Below, piece by piece: positions 23,873 through 32,897 of a DNA stretch of 41,899 nucleotides (the first letter of the stretch is position 1; every line of letters starts with the position of its first letter). Below the pieces are notes generated by a model that searched no databases, was not told the origin of the DNA, and saw only the letters and a list, made by a program, of their open reading frames with translations. The stretch is from contig NKIP01000030.1 in NCBI GenBank assembly GCA_002256145.1, positions 1 through 41,899 on the forward strand. Reading direction: 5' to 3'. The stretch is from Comamonadaceae bacterium PBBC1. Its GTDB lineage: Bacteria > Pseudomonadota > Gammaproteobacteria > Burkholderiales > Burkholderiaceae_C. A program made the translations under genes and the position numbers.

Positions 23873-25606
23873 TCAAGCCGCGTAACCCTTGTTGGGCAAA
23901 GCGCCCATGATCTTGGGGGCGTTGAGTTGGCGTGGCTTGATGCGACCGCCCTGGGCCTTGAGCCAGGTCTCGACCACATCCCACACCTGCTTGTTGCCTT
24001 GGTTGCGCGCCTCTTCGGCCACCGGAGCCCAGCCGGCCACTTTGTACTTTTTGCCCGACTCGATGAGCTGGCCCTTCAGGCGCAAATCACCAATGCGGTT
24101 GCCCATGGTGCCCACGGGGTTGCAGCTGTAGCTCAGGCCCCCCACGCGCACCATGTCGCCACCTTGCTGGTAATACGGATCGGGGTTGAACAGGTTGTCG
24201 GCCACGTCTTCCAACACGGTCTTGATGGTCTCGCCCGTCATCTCGGTCACAGTGGCGTACGAGTAGGTGGTGGCGGTCATGTCGAGCAGCCATTCGCGTG
24301 TGATGGCCTGGCCTGGCAGCAAAGTAGTGCCCCAGCGGAAACCGGGCGAGAACGCGATCTCGGCACCTTGCACATCCAGCAGCGCGTCAACCAGCAACTG
24401 GTCGCCCGTGCCGTTGAAGTTGCCACGGCGGTACAACAAGCCGTCGGTCACGGCCAGCTTTTCGGACAGCTTGGCTTCGTAAGGCGCACGGATCTTGGTG
24501 ATCAAAGCGTCCATCTCTTTGTCGGCAGGCAGCATGTTCGAGAACACGGGCAGCAGCTTGTAGCGGAAATCGCTGACCTTTTTGTCTTTGACGTCAAAGT
24601 CGAGCACCCCCAGGAACTTGCCATTCGAGCCCGCATTGGTGACCAAGGTTTTGCCGCCCTTGTTGGAGACGATGGACGCGACCGGCATGCCGTCGTGCGT
24701 GTGACCACCCATGATGGCGTCGATGCCGCTGACACGGCTGGCCATTTTCAGGTCCACGTCCATGCCGTTGTGGCTGATGACGACGACGACCTGCGCGCCT
24801 TTGCCGCGGGCTTCGTTGACCATCTTCTGCATGTTCTCGTCTTGGATGCCAAAGGCCCAGTCGGCCACCATGTAACGCGGGTTGGCAATCGGGGTGTAGG
24901 GGAAGGCCTGACCGATGATGGCGCAAGGCACGCCATTGATCTCGCGGATCACATAGGGCTTGAAGACCGGGTCGCCAAAGTCGTTGGTCTTGACGTTTTG
25001 CGCCACAAAGTCCACTTTGCCTGCGAAGTCTTTTTCGACGATTTCCTTGACGCGTTCCATGCCCAGAGTGAATTCCCAGTGACCGGTCATCACGTCCACG
25101 CCCAACAGTTTGCAAGCATCGACCATGTCCTGGCCGTTGGTCCACAAGCTGGTGCCCGAGCCTTGCCAAGTGTCACCGCCGTCGAGCAGCAAAGCACCGG
25201 GGCGGCTGGCCTTCATGCGCTTGACCAAGGTGGCCAAGTGGGCAAAACCGCCCACTTTGCCGTACCGTTTGGCGGCTTTTTCGTAATCGAGGAAAGTCAG
25301 GGCGTGGGCCTCGGCCGTGCCTGGCCGAACCTTGGCTGCCTTGAGCAAATATTCACCCACCAAATGCGGCAAGTTGCCTGCCATGGAGCCAATGCCCATG
25401 TTGATGCTCGGCTCGCGGAAATAAATCGGCTTGAGCTGCGCGTGGCAATCGGTCATGTGCAAAAAGGACACATTGCCAAACTTGGGGATGTCGTACAAAC
25501 CGTTGGAGGCCGTCGCCGCACTGGCTTCGGCAAACGAGCCCATGCTCATGCCGGCCATCGTGCCGGCGCCCATGACTTGGATAAATTCGCGTTTGGAGAG
25601 ATTCAT
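23873..25606 (-). CDS. soxB: SoxB thiosulfohydrolase
   Basis: A 577-residue periplasmic dimanganese enzyme of the 5'-nucleotidase family that hydrolyses the sulfonate from SoxY-bound thiosulfate, releasing sulfate. The export signal begins MNLSKREFIQ. Metal-site motifs are TDCHAQLKP (D53, H55), LDGGDTWQGS (D145), TGHWEFT (H176, in place of the GNHEF of nucleotidases, as in SoxB), VISHNGMD and GGHTHDG. The C-terminal substrate domain is present. ATG 25606 was chosen over GTG 25618 because the family N-terminus starts there. A terminator-like hairpin separates it from soxX. Confidence 0.95.
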   Translation of the reverse strand: MNLSKREFIQVMGAGTMAGMSMGSFAEASAATASNGLYDIPKFGNVSFLHMTDCHAQLKPIYFREPSINMGIGSMAGNLPHLVGEYLLKAAKVRPGTAEAHALTFLDYEKAAKRYGKVGGFAHLATLVKRMKASRPGALLLDGGDTWQGSGTSLWTNGQDMVDACKLLGVDVMTGHWEFTLGMERVKEIVEKDFAGKVDFVAQNVKTNDFGDPVFKPYVIREINGVPCAIIGQAFPYTPIANPRYMVADWAFGIQDENMQKMVNEARGKGAQVVVVISHNGMDVDLKMASRVSGIDAIMGGHTHDGMPVASIVSNKGGKTLVTNAGSNGKFLGVLDFDVKDKKVSDFRYKLLPVFSNMLPADKEMDALITKIRAPYEAKLSEKLAVTDGLLYRRGNFNGTGDQLLVDALLDVQGAEIAFSPGFRWGTTLLPGQAITREWLLDMTATTYSYATVTEMTGETIKTVLEDVADNLFNPDPYYQQGGDMVRVGGLSYSCNPVGTMGNRIGDLRLKGQLIESGKKYKVAGWAPVAEEARNQGNKQVWDVVETWLKAQGGRIKPRQLNAPKIMGALPNKGYAA

Positions 25607-25635
25607 ATTTGCAACCACTGATATATAGAAACTTT

Positions 25636-25659
25636 AAAAACCCGGGCCAGCCGGGTTTT
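25636..25659 (-). terminator. Hairpin with T tract between soxX and soxB
   Basis: The stem AAAACCCGG/CCGGGTTTT, followed on the minus strand by a short T run, sits after the soxX stop (25667) and before soxB (25606). Strong enough to act as a partial terminator, it would lower soxB transcript levels or call for a separate soxB promoter. Confidence 0.65.
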
Positions 25660-25666
25660 CAAGCGA

Positions 25667-26323
25667 TTACTGATTGACGGGCGATTTCGGATCGAGCAGC
25701 AGACCCACGATGTGGCGAACTTGCGTTTCGTTCAGGATGCCCATGTGACCTGCGCGAGGCATGTTGGAGCAAGCGTTGTAGGCCTTGGCGTTCCAGATCT
25801 TGCCCCAGGTGTACTCCACGATGGCCTTGCTGGCCGGATCGTTGGGGTTGGACACGCCACGAATCTTGCCGTAGTTGTACAAGCTAGGGCCGATGGTGCC
25901 GTAAGAAATTTCTTCCTTGCTGATTTGGTGGCAGTTGTAGCAATTGCCGCCGTTGACTGTTTTGACATCGTCTGTCCAAGTCAGGCCACGACCACTTTGG
26001 GCAATGGCTTCGCCTTGCTTCCAGTCGCCAATGAATTGGCCGTCCGAGGGCCATTTGATGGCTTTGAGGTTGGCTTCTTCGATGGCCTTGGCCGTTTTTT
26101 CGTCCAGGGGTTTGCCAGCCACATCGGCTTCGCTGCAAGCGCGGTTGGTGTCGTCGGTGGCGGTGATACGCTCGACTTTGACATGCGCCTCATCACGGAA
26201 AGAAGCCTTGACGATCTTGTCGGTCAGGGCATTGAGTTCGGCCACAGAAGGTGCGGATGCGCAGCCTGCAGCCACCAAAGCGGCCGCCAAGCTGGCCAAA
26301 ACGAGTTGGGTCTTTTTGTTCAT
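25667..26323 (-). CDS. soxX: SoxX cytochrome c subunit
   Basis: A 218-residue c-type cytochrome that pairs with SoxA to join thiosulfate to SoxY. The start has a lipobox-like LVAAGC with Cys21, so it may be a lipoprotein. The heme site is C128-YN-C131-H132, and the NMPRAGHMGIL region supplies Met188 or Met194 as the sixth ligand, a SoxX signature. AGGAG lies before ATG 26323. It is 18 bases from soxA. It is somewhat longer than typical SoxX, through an N-terminal extension (about 25-90). Confidence 0.92.
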   Translation of the reverse strand: MNKKTQLVLASLAAALVAAGCASAPSVAELNALTDKIVKASFRDEAHVKVERITATDDTNRACSEADVAGKPLDEKTAKAIEEANLKAIKWPSDGQFIGDWKQGEAIAQSGRGLTWTDDVKTVNGGNCYNCHQISKEEISYGTIGPSLYNYGKIRGVSNPNDPASKAIVEYTWGKIWNAKAYNACSNMPRAGHMGILNETQVRHIVGLLLDPKSPVNQ

Positions 26324-26341
26324 GGGGTTCTCCTGCTTGGG

Positions 26342-27145
26342 TCAGCGTTTGATGGCCGGTGCAACCGAAGCAGCGCCCTTGGCGTTCACACCCAAATATG
26401 TGGACAAAGCAACAGTGGCGTCACTGGCAAAACCGGGATAGGGGAAGCGTTGTTGCCGGTAACAATCGTTCAGACGCAGTTGCATGCTCCACATTTGACC
26501 GTTCGAAACGCGGTAGGCCGGCCAAGCGGCGAATCCCACGCCGTCCCCAGGGTTCTTGGTCAGGATGGGAAGGTCTTGCAAGCGGATGCGCTTGCCTTCT
26601 TCACCGTGGCAAGAGGCGCAGGAGAAGTCATGCGGGCCACCACGCTGGAAGAACAGGCGCTTGCCCACTTCATAAAAGGTTTTTTCCTGGGTGTGTGACT
26701 GAGACAGGTTGAACTTCAAACCCTTGGACTCAGCCGCAATCCAAGTGGCCAAAGCGGTGACGTTGGCCATTTCACCGCGACCAAACGGGGTCTTTGCAAT
26801 GTCTGCGGCATTGAAACCCTGCAGGGTTTCCATGCAAGTGAGCAGGCGCGACTCCAAGTCTTGCATGCGTTGCGTGTCTGCAAAATAGCGAGGCAAGGTC
26901 ACAAAAGCGCCTTTCACCACACCCGGGCCTTGACCCAGATCGCATTTTTCCAGCGAAGCATTTTTGGGGCCACGGGCTTTTTTCCAAAGGTCTTCCCCTT
27001 TGGCTTCAAAAAGATCAGCTGGATTGCCGTCTTGCAGCATGGCACGGTATTCGTCAATGCCTTGGCTGGCGGTTTTTTGGGCCAATGCTGGCAGTGCACA
27101 CAAGGCCAAGGCTGCAGCCATGGCCAGGGTTGATTTTTTGTTCAT
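26342..27145 (-). CDS. soxA: SoxA cytochrome c subunit (monoheme type)
   Basis: A 267-residue periplasmic protein. Signal peptide 1-22; Cys68 and Cys104 sit where the N-terminal heme is lost in monoheme SoxA and probably form a disulfide; the single heme motif is C176-AS-C179-H180; Cys228 (RLNDCYRQQRFPYP) is the expected heme-ligand cysteine that becomes a persulfide. LPRYFAD and LESRLLTCMETLQGF are family segments. ATG 27145 was chosen because the signal peptide starts there, with GAGGTGAGC as ribosome site. It acts with SoxX to load thiosulfate onto SoxYZ. Confidence 0.93.
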   Translation of the reverse strand: MNKKSTLAMAAALALCALPALAQKTASQGIDEYRAMLQDGNPADLFEAKGEDLWKKARGPKNASLEKCDLGQGPGVVKGAFVTLPRYFADTQRMQDLESRLLTCMETLQGFNAADIAKTPFGRGEMANVTALATWIAAESKGLKFNLSQSHTQEKTFYEVGKRLFFQRGGPHDFSCASCHGEEGKRIRLQDLPILTKNPGDGVGFAAWPAYRVSNGQMWSMQLRLNDCYRQQRFPYPGFASDATVALSTYLGVNAKGAASVAPAIKR

Positions 27146-27221
27146 GCTCACCTCGTCAGTATTTTCAAAAACGCAAAAAGGGTGAAGTTGTGGCTCCACC
27201 CTTTTCCAACTCAGCGGAAGA

Positions 27222-27533
27222 TCACGACACCGTGGCTTCGTCGGTGCGGGTATCGCCCTTGCTGTCTTTCCAGGTCACTGCAATCTTGTCACCGGCTTTG
27301 GCACCTTTGATGGCAAATTGCAAAAACGGGTTTTTGGAAACTGCAGGACCCCACTCAGCGGCCAGCACTTGCTTGCCATTGAGATTGGCGGTGACTTCCT
27401 GGATGAACCAGGCAGGCACGGTTTTGCCGGATGCGTCTTTACGCTGGCCGGATTCCATTTCGTGGCTCATGAGCACACGAACAGTTGCTTTGTCGCCAGA
27501 GGCCTGGGCACGGATGCGCATTGGATCTGCCAT
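27222..27533 (-). CDS. soxZ: SoxZ sulfur-carrier subunit
   Basis: A 103-residue immunoglobulin-fold partner of SoxY. MRIRA, LMSHEMESGQRKD and PAWFIQEV are typical family segments. No signal peptide, since SoxZ is exported bound to SoxY through the Tat system. AGGAG lies 8 bases before ATG 27533. It follows soxY by 54 bases. Confidence 0.95.
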   Translation of the reverse strand: MADPMRIRAQASGDKATVRVLMSHEMESGQRKDASGKTVPAWFIQEVTANLNGKQVLAAEWGPAVSKNPFLQFAIKGAKAGDKIAVTWKDSKGDTRTDEATVS

Positions 27534-27587
27534 GTTTTTCTCCTAAATCTTTCAATGAATCAATGTGAGGGCGTTGCATGCAGGGGC

Positions 27588-28043
27588 TTAGCCGCCACAA
27601 CCACCCAAGGTGACTTTGACTTCTTTTTTGGCCCACAAAGCCTTGCCGTCGTTCATGATGGCCACGGCGTAGACATCGGAGGACTGGCCCATTTTGGCGC
27701 GGGTTGTGAAGTTGGCGTCCACAGAATCGCTGACATGGAACAGTGCCACCAGAGCTGCTGGGTTCTTTTCAACCATGATCAGCAATTGCTTGACGCCGGA
27801 CAGCGAAGTGCTGGCACCCAAAGGCACCACTGCACCGTTTTCAGCAATGTCAGGACCCGTGATGGTCACATCTTTGCTTTCAGCCATGCTGGCGGCACCA
27901 GCGGCTTTGGCTGCGTCTTGCACCGACTTGGCGTCGAATGCGGCTTTGTTGAAAGCTGCGTGGGCGAACTGGGGAAAGCCAGCCGAAGCCAGCAAGCCAG
28001 CAACCACTGCGCTTTGCTTGAGTGTCTCGCGACGAGTTTGCAT
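27588..28043 (-). CDS. soxY: SoxY sulfur-carrier subunit
   Basis: A 151-residue exported carrier. A Tat-type signal (TRRETLKQSAVVAGLLA) precedes the carrier domain, and the C-terminal GGCGG (147-151) carries Cys149, the swinging arm that holds all sulfur intermediates of the pathway. The arm looks intact. It lies between soxD and soxZ as in many Burkholderiales clusters. Confidence 0.95.
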   Translation of the reverse strand: MQTRRETLKQSAVVAGLLASAGFPQFAHAAFNKAAFDAKSVQDAAKAAGAASMAESKDVTITGPDIAENGAVVPLGASTSLSGVKQLLIMVEKNPAALVALFHVSDSVDANFTTRAKMGQSSDVYAVAIMNDGKALWAKKEVKVTLGGCGG

Positions 28044-28112
28044 CTGAAATCTCCTTGATGATTGAGTGATGCTATTGAAACAGGTTCAGCAGTGCAACGG
28101 GTGTATCCCGAA

Positions 28113-29186
28113 TTACTTGCTGGCCCCCTTGGAAATCCATTCGGCTATTTGTTTGGCGTCGGCATCAGGCAGCGACTGGGGTGGCATGGGGATTTGACCA
28201 TACACACCGACACCACCTGCTTTGATTTTGCCTACCAAATAATCCACTTTGCCCGCTTGTTTTTTGGCCACTTCATTGAAGCCGGGACCCACGATTTTCT
28301 TGTCAACACCGTGACAAGCTGTGCAACTGTGTTTGTTCAAGAGCGCAATGGCAGCCTTGGCCTCGTTGTTTTCAGGCTTGGCTGCGACCACGGGGGCTGC
28401 TGCGGCCACTGGCATACCGGCTTTGGGCTCAGGTTTGGTGGTGTCAACACCACGCTGCTGGCCCACGCTGCGGTTTTGCTCTTGCAAGTTGCCGTGTGCA
28501 TTGCGCGCAAAGTCTGGCAAGAACGACGCCACCTTCGGATCAGGCGTGCAGTCTTTCATGCACACCTTGTTGGCGGTGTCGGGGTTTTTAACACCCCCAA
28601 ACTCCTTGCCTGGCCACATGGCATGCGCCGTGCTCATGCCGTTGCGGTTGGGCATGCGCGCTTGCACTTCGGCAATGTTCTTGTCTGACAACACATAGTT
28701 GTCAGGCACGATATTGGCCAAATTCAACAGGAACGCTGTGACCGAATACACCTCTTCCGTGCTCAGCGACTTGGGGTTGGTCCAAGGCATGGCACGGTTG
28801 ATGTAATCCCACAATGTGGACACCGTGGCCACCTTCATGATGGTGGTGCGACCTGGATAATCCGAGCGATTGAGGTTGGCCACGCGTCCTGCCTTGATGT
28901 CTTCAGCTGTGGTGCCGCCAATCAAGGGGCTGAACACTTCACCCGATTCACCAAAAACGCCGTGGCAGTGGGCACACTTGCCCTCCCACACGTCCTGACC
29001 CTTGGCAACAGAACCCGAGCCTGCGGGCAAGCCCTTGAAGTCGGGGCGTACATCGATGTCCCACTTGGCGACTTCTTTGGGGGTAGCCATGCGGCCAACA
29101 CCTGGGTACTGGGCGCTTTGAGCAGCTGCCACACCGGCCACAGCCAACAACGCGACCGTCAAAACGGCATTACGAAACCTGGACAT
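28113..29186 (-). CDS. soxD: SoxD diheme cytochrome c
   Basis: A 357-residue exported electron-acceptor subunit of sulfane dehydrogenase SoxCD. Signal 1-22; first heme C71-AH-C74-H75; second heme C288-TA-C291-H292; between them an Ala/Pro-rich linker (about 243-270). The C-terminal domain with IPMPPQSL is class-I-like and resembles the small cytochrome at 33508. Its start overlaps the end of soxC by 17 bases, which suggests coupling. Confidence 0.92.
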   Translation of the reverse strand: MSRFRNAVLTVALLAVAGVAAAQSAQYPGVGRMATPKEVAKWDIDVRPDFKGLPAGSGSVAKGQDVWEGKCAHCHGVFGESGEVFSPLIGGTTAEDIKAGRVANLNRSDYPGRTTIMKVATVSTLWDYINRAMPWTNPKSLSTEEVYSVTAFLLNLANIVPDNYVLSDKNIAEVQARMPNRNGMSTAHAMWPGKEFGGVKNPDTANKVCMKDCTPDPKVASFLPDFARNAHGNLQEQNRSVGQQRGVDTTKPEPKAGMPVAAAAPVVAAKPENNEAKAAIALLNKHSCTACHGVDKKIVGPGFNEVAKKQAGKVDYLVGKIKAGGVGVYGQIPMPPQSLPDADAKQIAEWISKGASK

Positions 29187-30534
29187 TTTTCACCTCACCG
29201 TTTTCCTGCACCAACCACGACTGGATGGCATTGTTGTGATAGATCGATCGCGTGCCACGAACACCGCGCAACTGCTGGTATGTGGGCTGCACATGGCCCG
29301 TGTCGTCTTGCGCACGACTTTGGATGATGGCTGGCTTGCCATCCCACACCCAGTCCAGATTGAAGCGCGACAGGGCTTTGGACAAAACGGGGGTTTCCAA
29401 TCGGGCTTGTCGCCAGTTGCGACCACCATCGGTGGACACATCCACACGCTTGATCTTGCCTTTGCCTGACCAGGCCAGTCCGGTGATGTTGTAAAAGCCT
29501 TTGTCCAGCAGCACTTGACCGCCAGAAGGTGTGGTCACCACGCTCTTGACTTCCTGCAAGTTGGTGTATTGACGGTGCAGGCCACCGGGCTGCAAGTCGA
29601 TGTAGTGAATCGCTTCGTCTTTGGCAGCGTAAGGCTTGTCACCCACCTCCACACGGCGCAGGTACTTGACCCAGCTCACACCTTGCACGCCGGGCACCAC
29701 CAAACGCAGCGGGTAGCCGTTTTCAGGGCGCAGCATTTCACCGTTTTGACCATAGGCCACGATGACCTCGCCGGAGGTGATCAGACTCATGGGGATGGTG
29801 CGGGTCATGGAAGAACCGTCACCGCCTTCGGCCAGCACAAACTTGCCATTTTTCAGGTCCGCGCCGGCGAGCTCCAACAACGTGATCAAAGGCACACCCG
29901 TGAACTCGCTGCAGGACAACATGCCATGGGTGTACTGCACGGTGGGCACCGCGACGTTGCCCCATTCGGTGGCGCTGTTGGCACCACATTCAATGAAGTG
30001 GAAACGCGAGACGGATGGCAAGCGCATGATCTCGTCCATGGTGAACACCATGTTCTTTTTGACCATGCCGTTGATCATGAAGCGGTGCTTGGACGGATCG
30101 ATGTCCCACCAGCCCTGGTGATGCCGCTCGAAGTGCAAACCGCTGGGTGTGACGATGCCAAACAAGGACTGCAGTGGCGCGAACGACACCGAAGCTTGTG
30201 TGGTTTGTGTCAGGCCGGGGCTCTGACGACGCTGCAAGTTCGCTTCGAACTTGGAGGGCTTGCCGTAGCCCTCAACGGCCACGCCTTGACCCAAGCCCAC
30301 AGCGTGCTCAGGCAATGTCAAGATGTTGGGGTCACCGCCTTCAACGGGCACCGGATTGCCTTGGGCCATGGCCATGGGGGCGGCGGCGCCTGCAGCCGCT
30401 GCTGCAAACGCGTTGCGGATGAAATCACGGCGGCCTTTTTTGCCTTCGGCAAAGACCTCCTTGATGCCACTTTGGGTCAGGAAGTTTTCAGGTGCTTTTT
30501 GCACCCTTCCTGAGTTGATGCTGTCTTCTTTCAC
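29170..30534 (-). CDS. soxC: SoxC molybdenum sulfane dehydrogenase subunit
   Basis: A 454-residue sulfite-oxidase-family enzyme. The Tat motif RRDFIRNAF (35-43) is preceded by an N-terminal tail; FHFIECGANS gives the molybdenum ligand Cys183; GLHFERHHQG and the C-terminal dimer domain are present. With SoxD it removes six electrons from SoxY-bound sulfane sulfur, so this organism should oxidise thiosulfate fully to sulfate without sulfur globules. GTG start at 30534 with GAGGAG before it. It follows soxR by 22 bases. Confidence 0.94.
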   Translation of the reverse strand: MKEDSINSGRVQKAPENFLTQSGIKEVFAEGKKGRRDFIRNAFAAAAAGAAAPMAMAQGNPVPVEGGDPNILTLPEHAVGLGQGVAVEGYGKPSKFEANLQRRQSPGLTQTTQASVSFAPLQSLFGIVTPSGLHFERHHQGWWDIDPSKHRFMINGMVKKNMVFTMDEIMRLPSVSRFHFIECGANSATEWGNVAVPTVQYTHGMLSCSEFTGVPLITLLELAGADLKNGKFVLAEGGDGSSMTRTIPMSLITSGEVIVAYGQNGEMLRPENGYPLRLVVPGVQGVSWVKYLRRVEVGDKPYAAKDEAIHYIDLQPGGLHRQYTNLQEVKSVVTTPSGGQVLLDKGFYNITGLAWSGKGKIKRVDVSTDGGRNWRQARLETPVLSKALSRFNLDWVWDGKPAIIQSRAQDDTGHVQPTYQQLRGVRGTRSIYHNNAIQSWLVQENGEVKNVQVS

Positions 30535-30556
30535 ACGAACTCCTCGTTTTGAGTTG

Positions 30557-30862
30557 TCAATTTACGGCTGTATCGATGGCCACTTGTGTGCACACTGCAC
30601 GGCAAACCTTCGCTGCAGTTTCGTCTGCAATCCGATAAAACATTTGGGCACCGTCACGGCGCTTTCCCAAAATGCCCGATCTGTACATGATGTTCAAATG
30701 CTGTGACATGTTCGGTTGCGCAACACCAATGTTGCTCAAGAGCTGTCCTACATTTTTCTCACCCTGACACAGTTCACTGATGATGCGTAAACGAATCGGT
30801 GTTGAAAGTACAGCAAACAGTTCTGCTGCCTTGTCGTAGACCTGATCGCTTTCATCGCTCAT
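30557..30862 (-). CDS. soxR: SoxR, ArsR-family sox regulator
   Basis: A 101-residue winged-helix repressor. The recognition helix region is QPNMSQHLNIMYRSGIL. Cys32, Cys87 and Cys91 could sense sulfane sulfur by persulfide or polysulfide links, as known for SoxR/SqrR/BigR relatives. It is the first gene of the sox run, with a perfect 8-base-arm palindrome just upstream at 30885, so it probably regulates itself and the operon. It is not the redox-SoxR of enteric bacteria. Confidence 0.85.
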   Translation of the reverse strand: MSDESDQVYDKAAELFAVLSTPIRLRIISELCQGEKNVGQLLSNIGVAQPNMSQHLNIMYRSGILGKRRDGAQMFYRIADETAAKVCRAVCTQVAIDTAVN

Positions 30863-30884
30863 GCACTACCTGCCATTAAGTTCT

Positions 30885-30906
30885 TATATTCGGATATGCG
30901 AATATA
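30885..30906. promoter_or_regulatory. SoxR-type operator palindrome
   Basis: TATATTCG at 30885-30892 and CGAATATA at 30899-30906 are perfect inverse arms around the spacer GATATG. It lies 23 bases before the soxR start, in the only promoter region of the sox run, and has the size expected for an ArsR-family dimer. Confidence 0.7.
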
Positions 30907-30949
30907 TAGGATAAACAATGATCCTGAATCAAAGATTACAGAATCAGCA

Positions 30950-30987
30950 CCATCAGATCCGGACAAACCCTGATCTGATGGTTTTTT
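30950..30987 (+). terminator. Plus-strand terminator with no annotated gene before it
   Basis: CCATCAGATC (30950-30959) pairs with GATCTGATGG (30972-30981), followed by six T on the plus strand. On the minus strand, where the FadL gene ends at 30994, no T run follows. So it may end an unannotated plus-strand RNA starting near the soxR operator (about 70-80 bases), or guard the two genes from antisense reading. No convincing promoter is seen. Confidence 0.55.
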
Positions 30988-30993
30988 CAAGGC

Positions 30994-32301
30994 TCAGAAC
31001 TTCCAGCCGTACTGCACACCCAACGATTGTTGGGACATGCGGACGGTTTCGGTGATGCCAGATGCACCGGGCATCATGCCGTTGTACATCGATGGTCCAG
31101 TCACCGTGTTTTTAGGGGCGTACATGTACGCCCATGTCAATTCGGAATCTTTGGACAAAGCATAAGTACCACCCACGGTGACATGCTGGGTGATCACACC
31201 GGGCGCCAGGATGTTGAAGGTGATGTTTTCAGCCTTGACCGGGTTGGTGGACTGGTTGTAACCCGCACGCAAGACCATGGTCGATGTCGCCTGCCACTGA
31301 ACGCCCAACTTCAACACGTTGACGTCAGACCAGCCAAATCCAGGACCATTGGCAGAACCCATCGGGTTACCCAGCATCAGGTTGCTCATCGGATTGCCAA
31401 TGGACGGAACACCGCTGTAGTTGATGCGGCTGTAGTCCGCTGCCACTGACACGGCGGGGGTGACCTGCACGTTGATGCCCAAGGCGTAGTTTTCAGGAAT
31501 GTCGAACGAACCCTCACCTGCAAACAAACCCGCGTACTTGTCGAATTTACTCATCTTGATTTTGGGCGAATAGGTCGCTCCAAATTTCAAGGTATCAGAC
31601 AGCTGACCCAGATAGCCCAAACGCATACCCACGCCTGACGAACGGTCAGTGCCGGTGTCACTCACTTTGGTGGGGGCCATTGAAAAACCAGTGAACGCAT
31701 CCAAACCTGTGGCCTTGAACTGTTGCATCACCAGCAAAGGCGAGACACCCACAGAGTGTTGTGCATCAAGCTTGTACGCGAAAGTGGGCGCAACGATGAG
31801 TTGCATCAAATCCACACCCAATTTGCCCTGACCACACAAGAGGTTGCCTTGATAAGGGTCGCCGGTGTTCGGATTCATGCACATCACGTTGGCACCGGGC
31901 ATTTCTGTGTTCATGCCACCGTTGCCATAAACTGTGAGCCCCCAACTCATCCGATCATCGATCTTCTTGTTGTAGGCAAATTCCGGCACGGCAAAGGCAC
32001 TGCCATCACTTTTTACATCGCCTTCAAGCATGCCGCCAAAGCCGGGAGCTGAGCGTGCCGCACTGCGCTTGGGCATAAAAATGTCCACCCCAATCTCGGC
32101 ACGGTTGCCTGCCCACACCGAAGCGGCCGGGTTGTTGATGCCTGAAAAGGCGTTGTCGGTGACGGCCACGGCTGCCCCGCCCATGCCTTTGGATTTCATG
32201 CCAAAGCCATGCGGAAAATAACCGTCAGTCGCCCAAGCTGCAGAGCCTGTGACCAAAACAGCTGCCACCACGGTGGCACGCAAAGTGTTGATTTTTTTCA
32301 T
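30994..32301 (-). CDS. OmpP1/FadL-family outer-membrane transporter
   Basis: A 435-residue porin-like protein with a signal peptide (1-25) and a FadL-type start: the mature protein begins TDGYFPHGFGMKSKGMGGA, then NPAASVWAG, characteristic of this family. It ends in an aromatic (YGWKF). These proteins take up hydrophobic compounds. It follows a DUF302 lipoprotein by 23 bases with GAGGAG before ATG 32301, so the two are co-transcribed. A role in bringing reduced sulfur or hydrophobic compounds into the cell is inference from its place next to sox. Confidence 0.85.
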   Translation of the reverse strand: MKKINTLRATVVAAVLVTGSAAWATDGYFPHGFGMKSKGMGGAAVAVTDNAFSGINNPAASVWAGNRAEIGVDIFMPKRSAARSAPGFGGMLEGDVKSDGSAFAVPEFAYNKKIDDRMSWGLTVYGNGGMNTEMPGANVMCMNPNTGDPYQGNLLCGQGKLGVDLMQLIVAPTFAYKLDAQHSVGVSPLLVMQQFKATGLDAFTGFSMAPTKVSDTGTDRSSGVGMRLGYLGQLSDTLKFGATYSPKIKMSKFDKYAGLFAGEGSFDIPENYALGINVQVTPAVSVAADYSRINYSGVPSIGNPMSNLMLGNPMGSANGPGFGWSDVNVLKLGVQWQATSTMVLRAGYNQSTNPVKAENITFNILAPGVITQHVTVGGTYALSKDSELTWAYMYAPKNTVTGPSMYNGMMPGASGITETVRMSQQSLGVQYGWKF

Positions 32302-32324
32302 GGATGTCTCCTCGTGATGACCGG

Positions 32325-32897
32325 TCAAAACTCACCCTTGCTGCCGCGTTCCATCATTTCCCAGATGGTGTCGCGAACGGCTTTGGCTTCTTCTTTCAAG
32401 GGCGATGGCAGCTTGCGGCCCATCTTGACCATCATGTCCATGTTGAGGGTGTAAAGCCACAGGCCGTCTTCTTTTTCAACCATGGACACGCGGCAAGGCA
32501 GGTAAGCGGCCATGTGCGGGCTGAAATCCACCATGCGGCGGGCCGTGGCAGGCGAGCAGAACGAGTAAACGGTCAACAGCTTTTCTTTTTTGCCCGAACG
32601 GGCTTCGAGTTCTTTGGACAAGGGCAGCGTGCCCACATCACGCATGTTGCGCTCGGTGGCCACTTGCTTGAGGACTTGTTCCACCTCTTGGGCAGTCACA
32701 CCCGCCTTGACCTTGCGCTCCCAGGTGGTGGCCACGGCAATGTCGCCTTCACCCTCGACCCAACGGTCCCACATGCGGCTGGCTTCTGAACCAGCGCCCG
32801 ATTCAAGTTTGCCCAAAGTGCTGATGGTGCCGCAACCGGTCAACCAAATTGAGCTGGCCAAAACGGCCCATTTCAGCCATGTGAAAGATTTCTGCAT
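32325..32897 (-). CDS. DUF302-family lipoprotein
   Basis: A 190-residue protein with a lipobox SIWLTGC (Cys22) and a DUF302-like domain (about 90-165), with VYSFCSPATARRMVDFSPHMAAYLPCRV, seen in proteins of the periplasm and inner membrane of sulfur bacteria. Function unknown. GGAG lies before ATG 32897, chosen because the lipoprotein signal begins there. It is preceded by a CsoR-like palindrome at 33003 and followed by the FadL gene. Confidence 0.7.
   Translation of the reverse strand: MQKSFTWLKWAVLASSIWLTGCGTISTLGKLESGAGSEASRMWDRWVEGEGDIAVATTWERKVKAGVTAQEVEQVLKQVATERNMRDVGTLPLSKELEARSGKKEKLLTVYSFCSPATARRMVDFSPHMAAYLPCRVSMVEKEDGLWLYTLNMDMMVKMGRKLPSPLKEEAKAVRDTIWEMMERGSKGEF

Noticed and set aside
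23927..25621. 564-codon open frame on the plus strand
   Set aside because: It runs antisense to soxB, which has all its catalytic motifs; the antisense product has no recognisable domain.
30557..30862. Redox-sensing SoxR of the MerR family
   Set aside because: The protein is a short ArsR-type winged helix without the MerR dimer helix or the four-cysteine iron-sulfur cluster.
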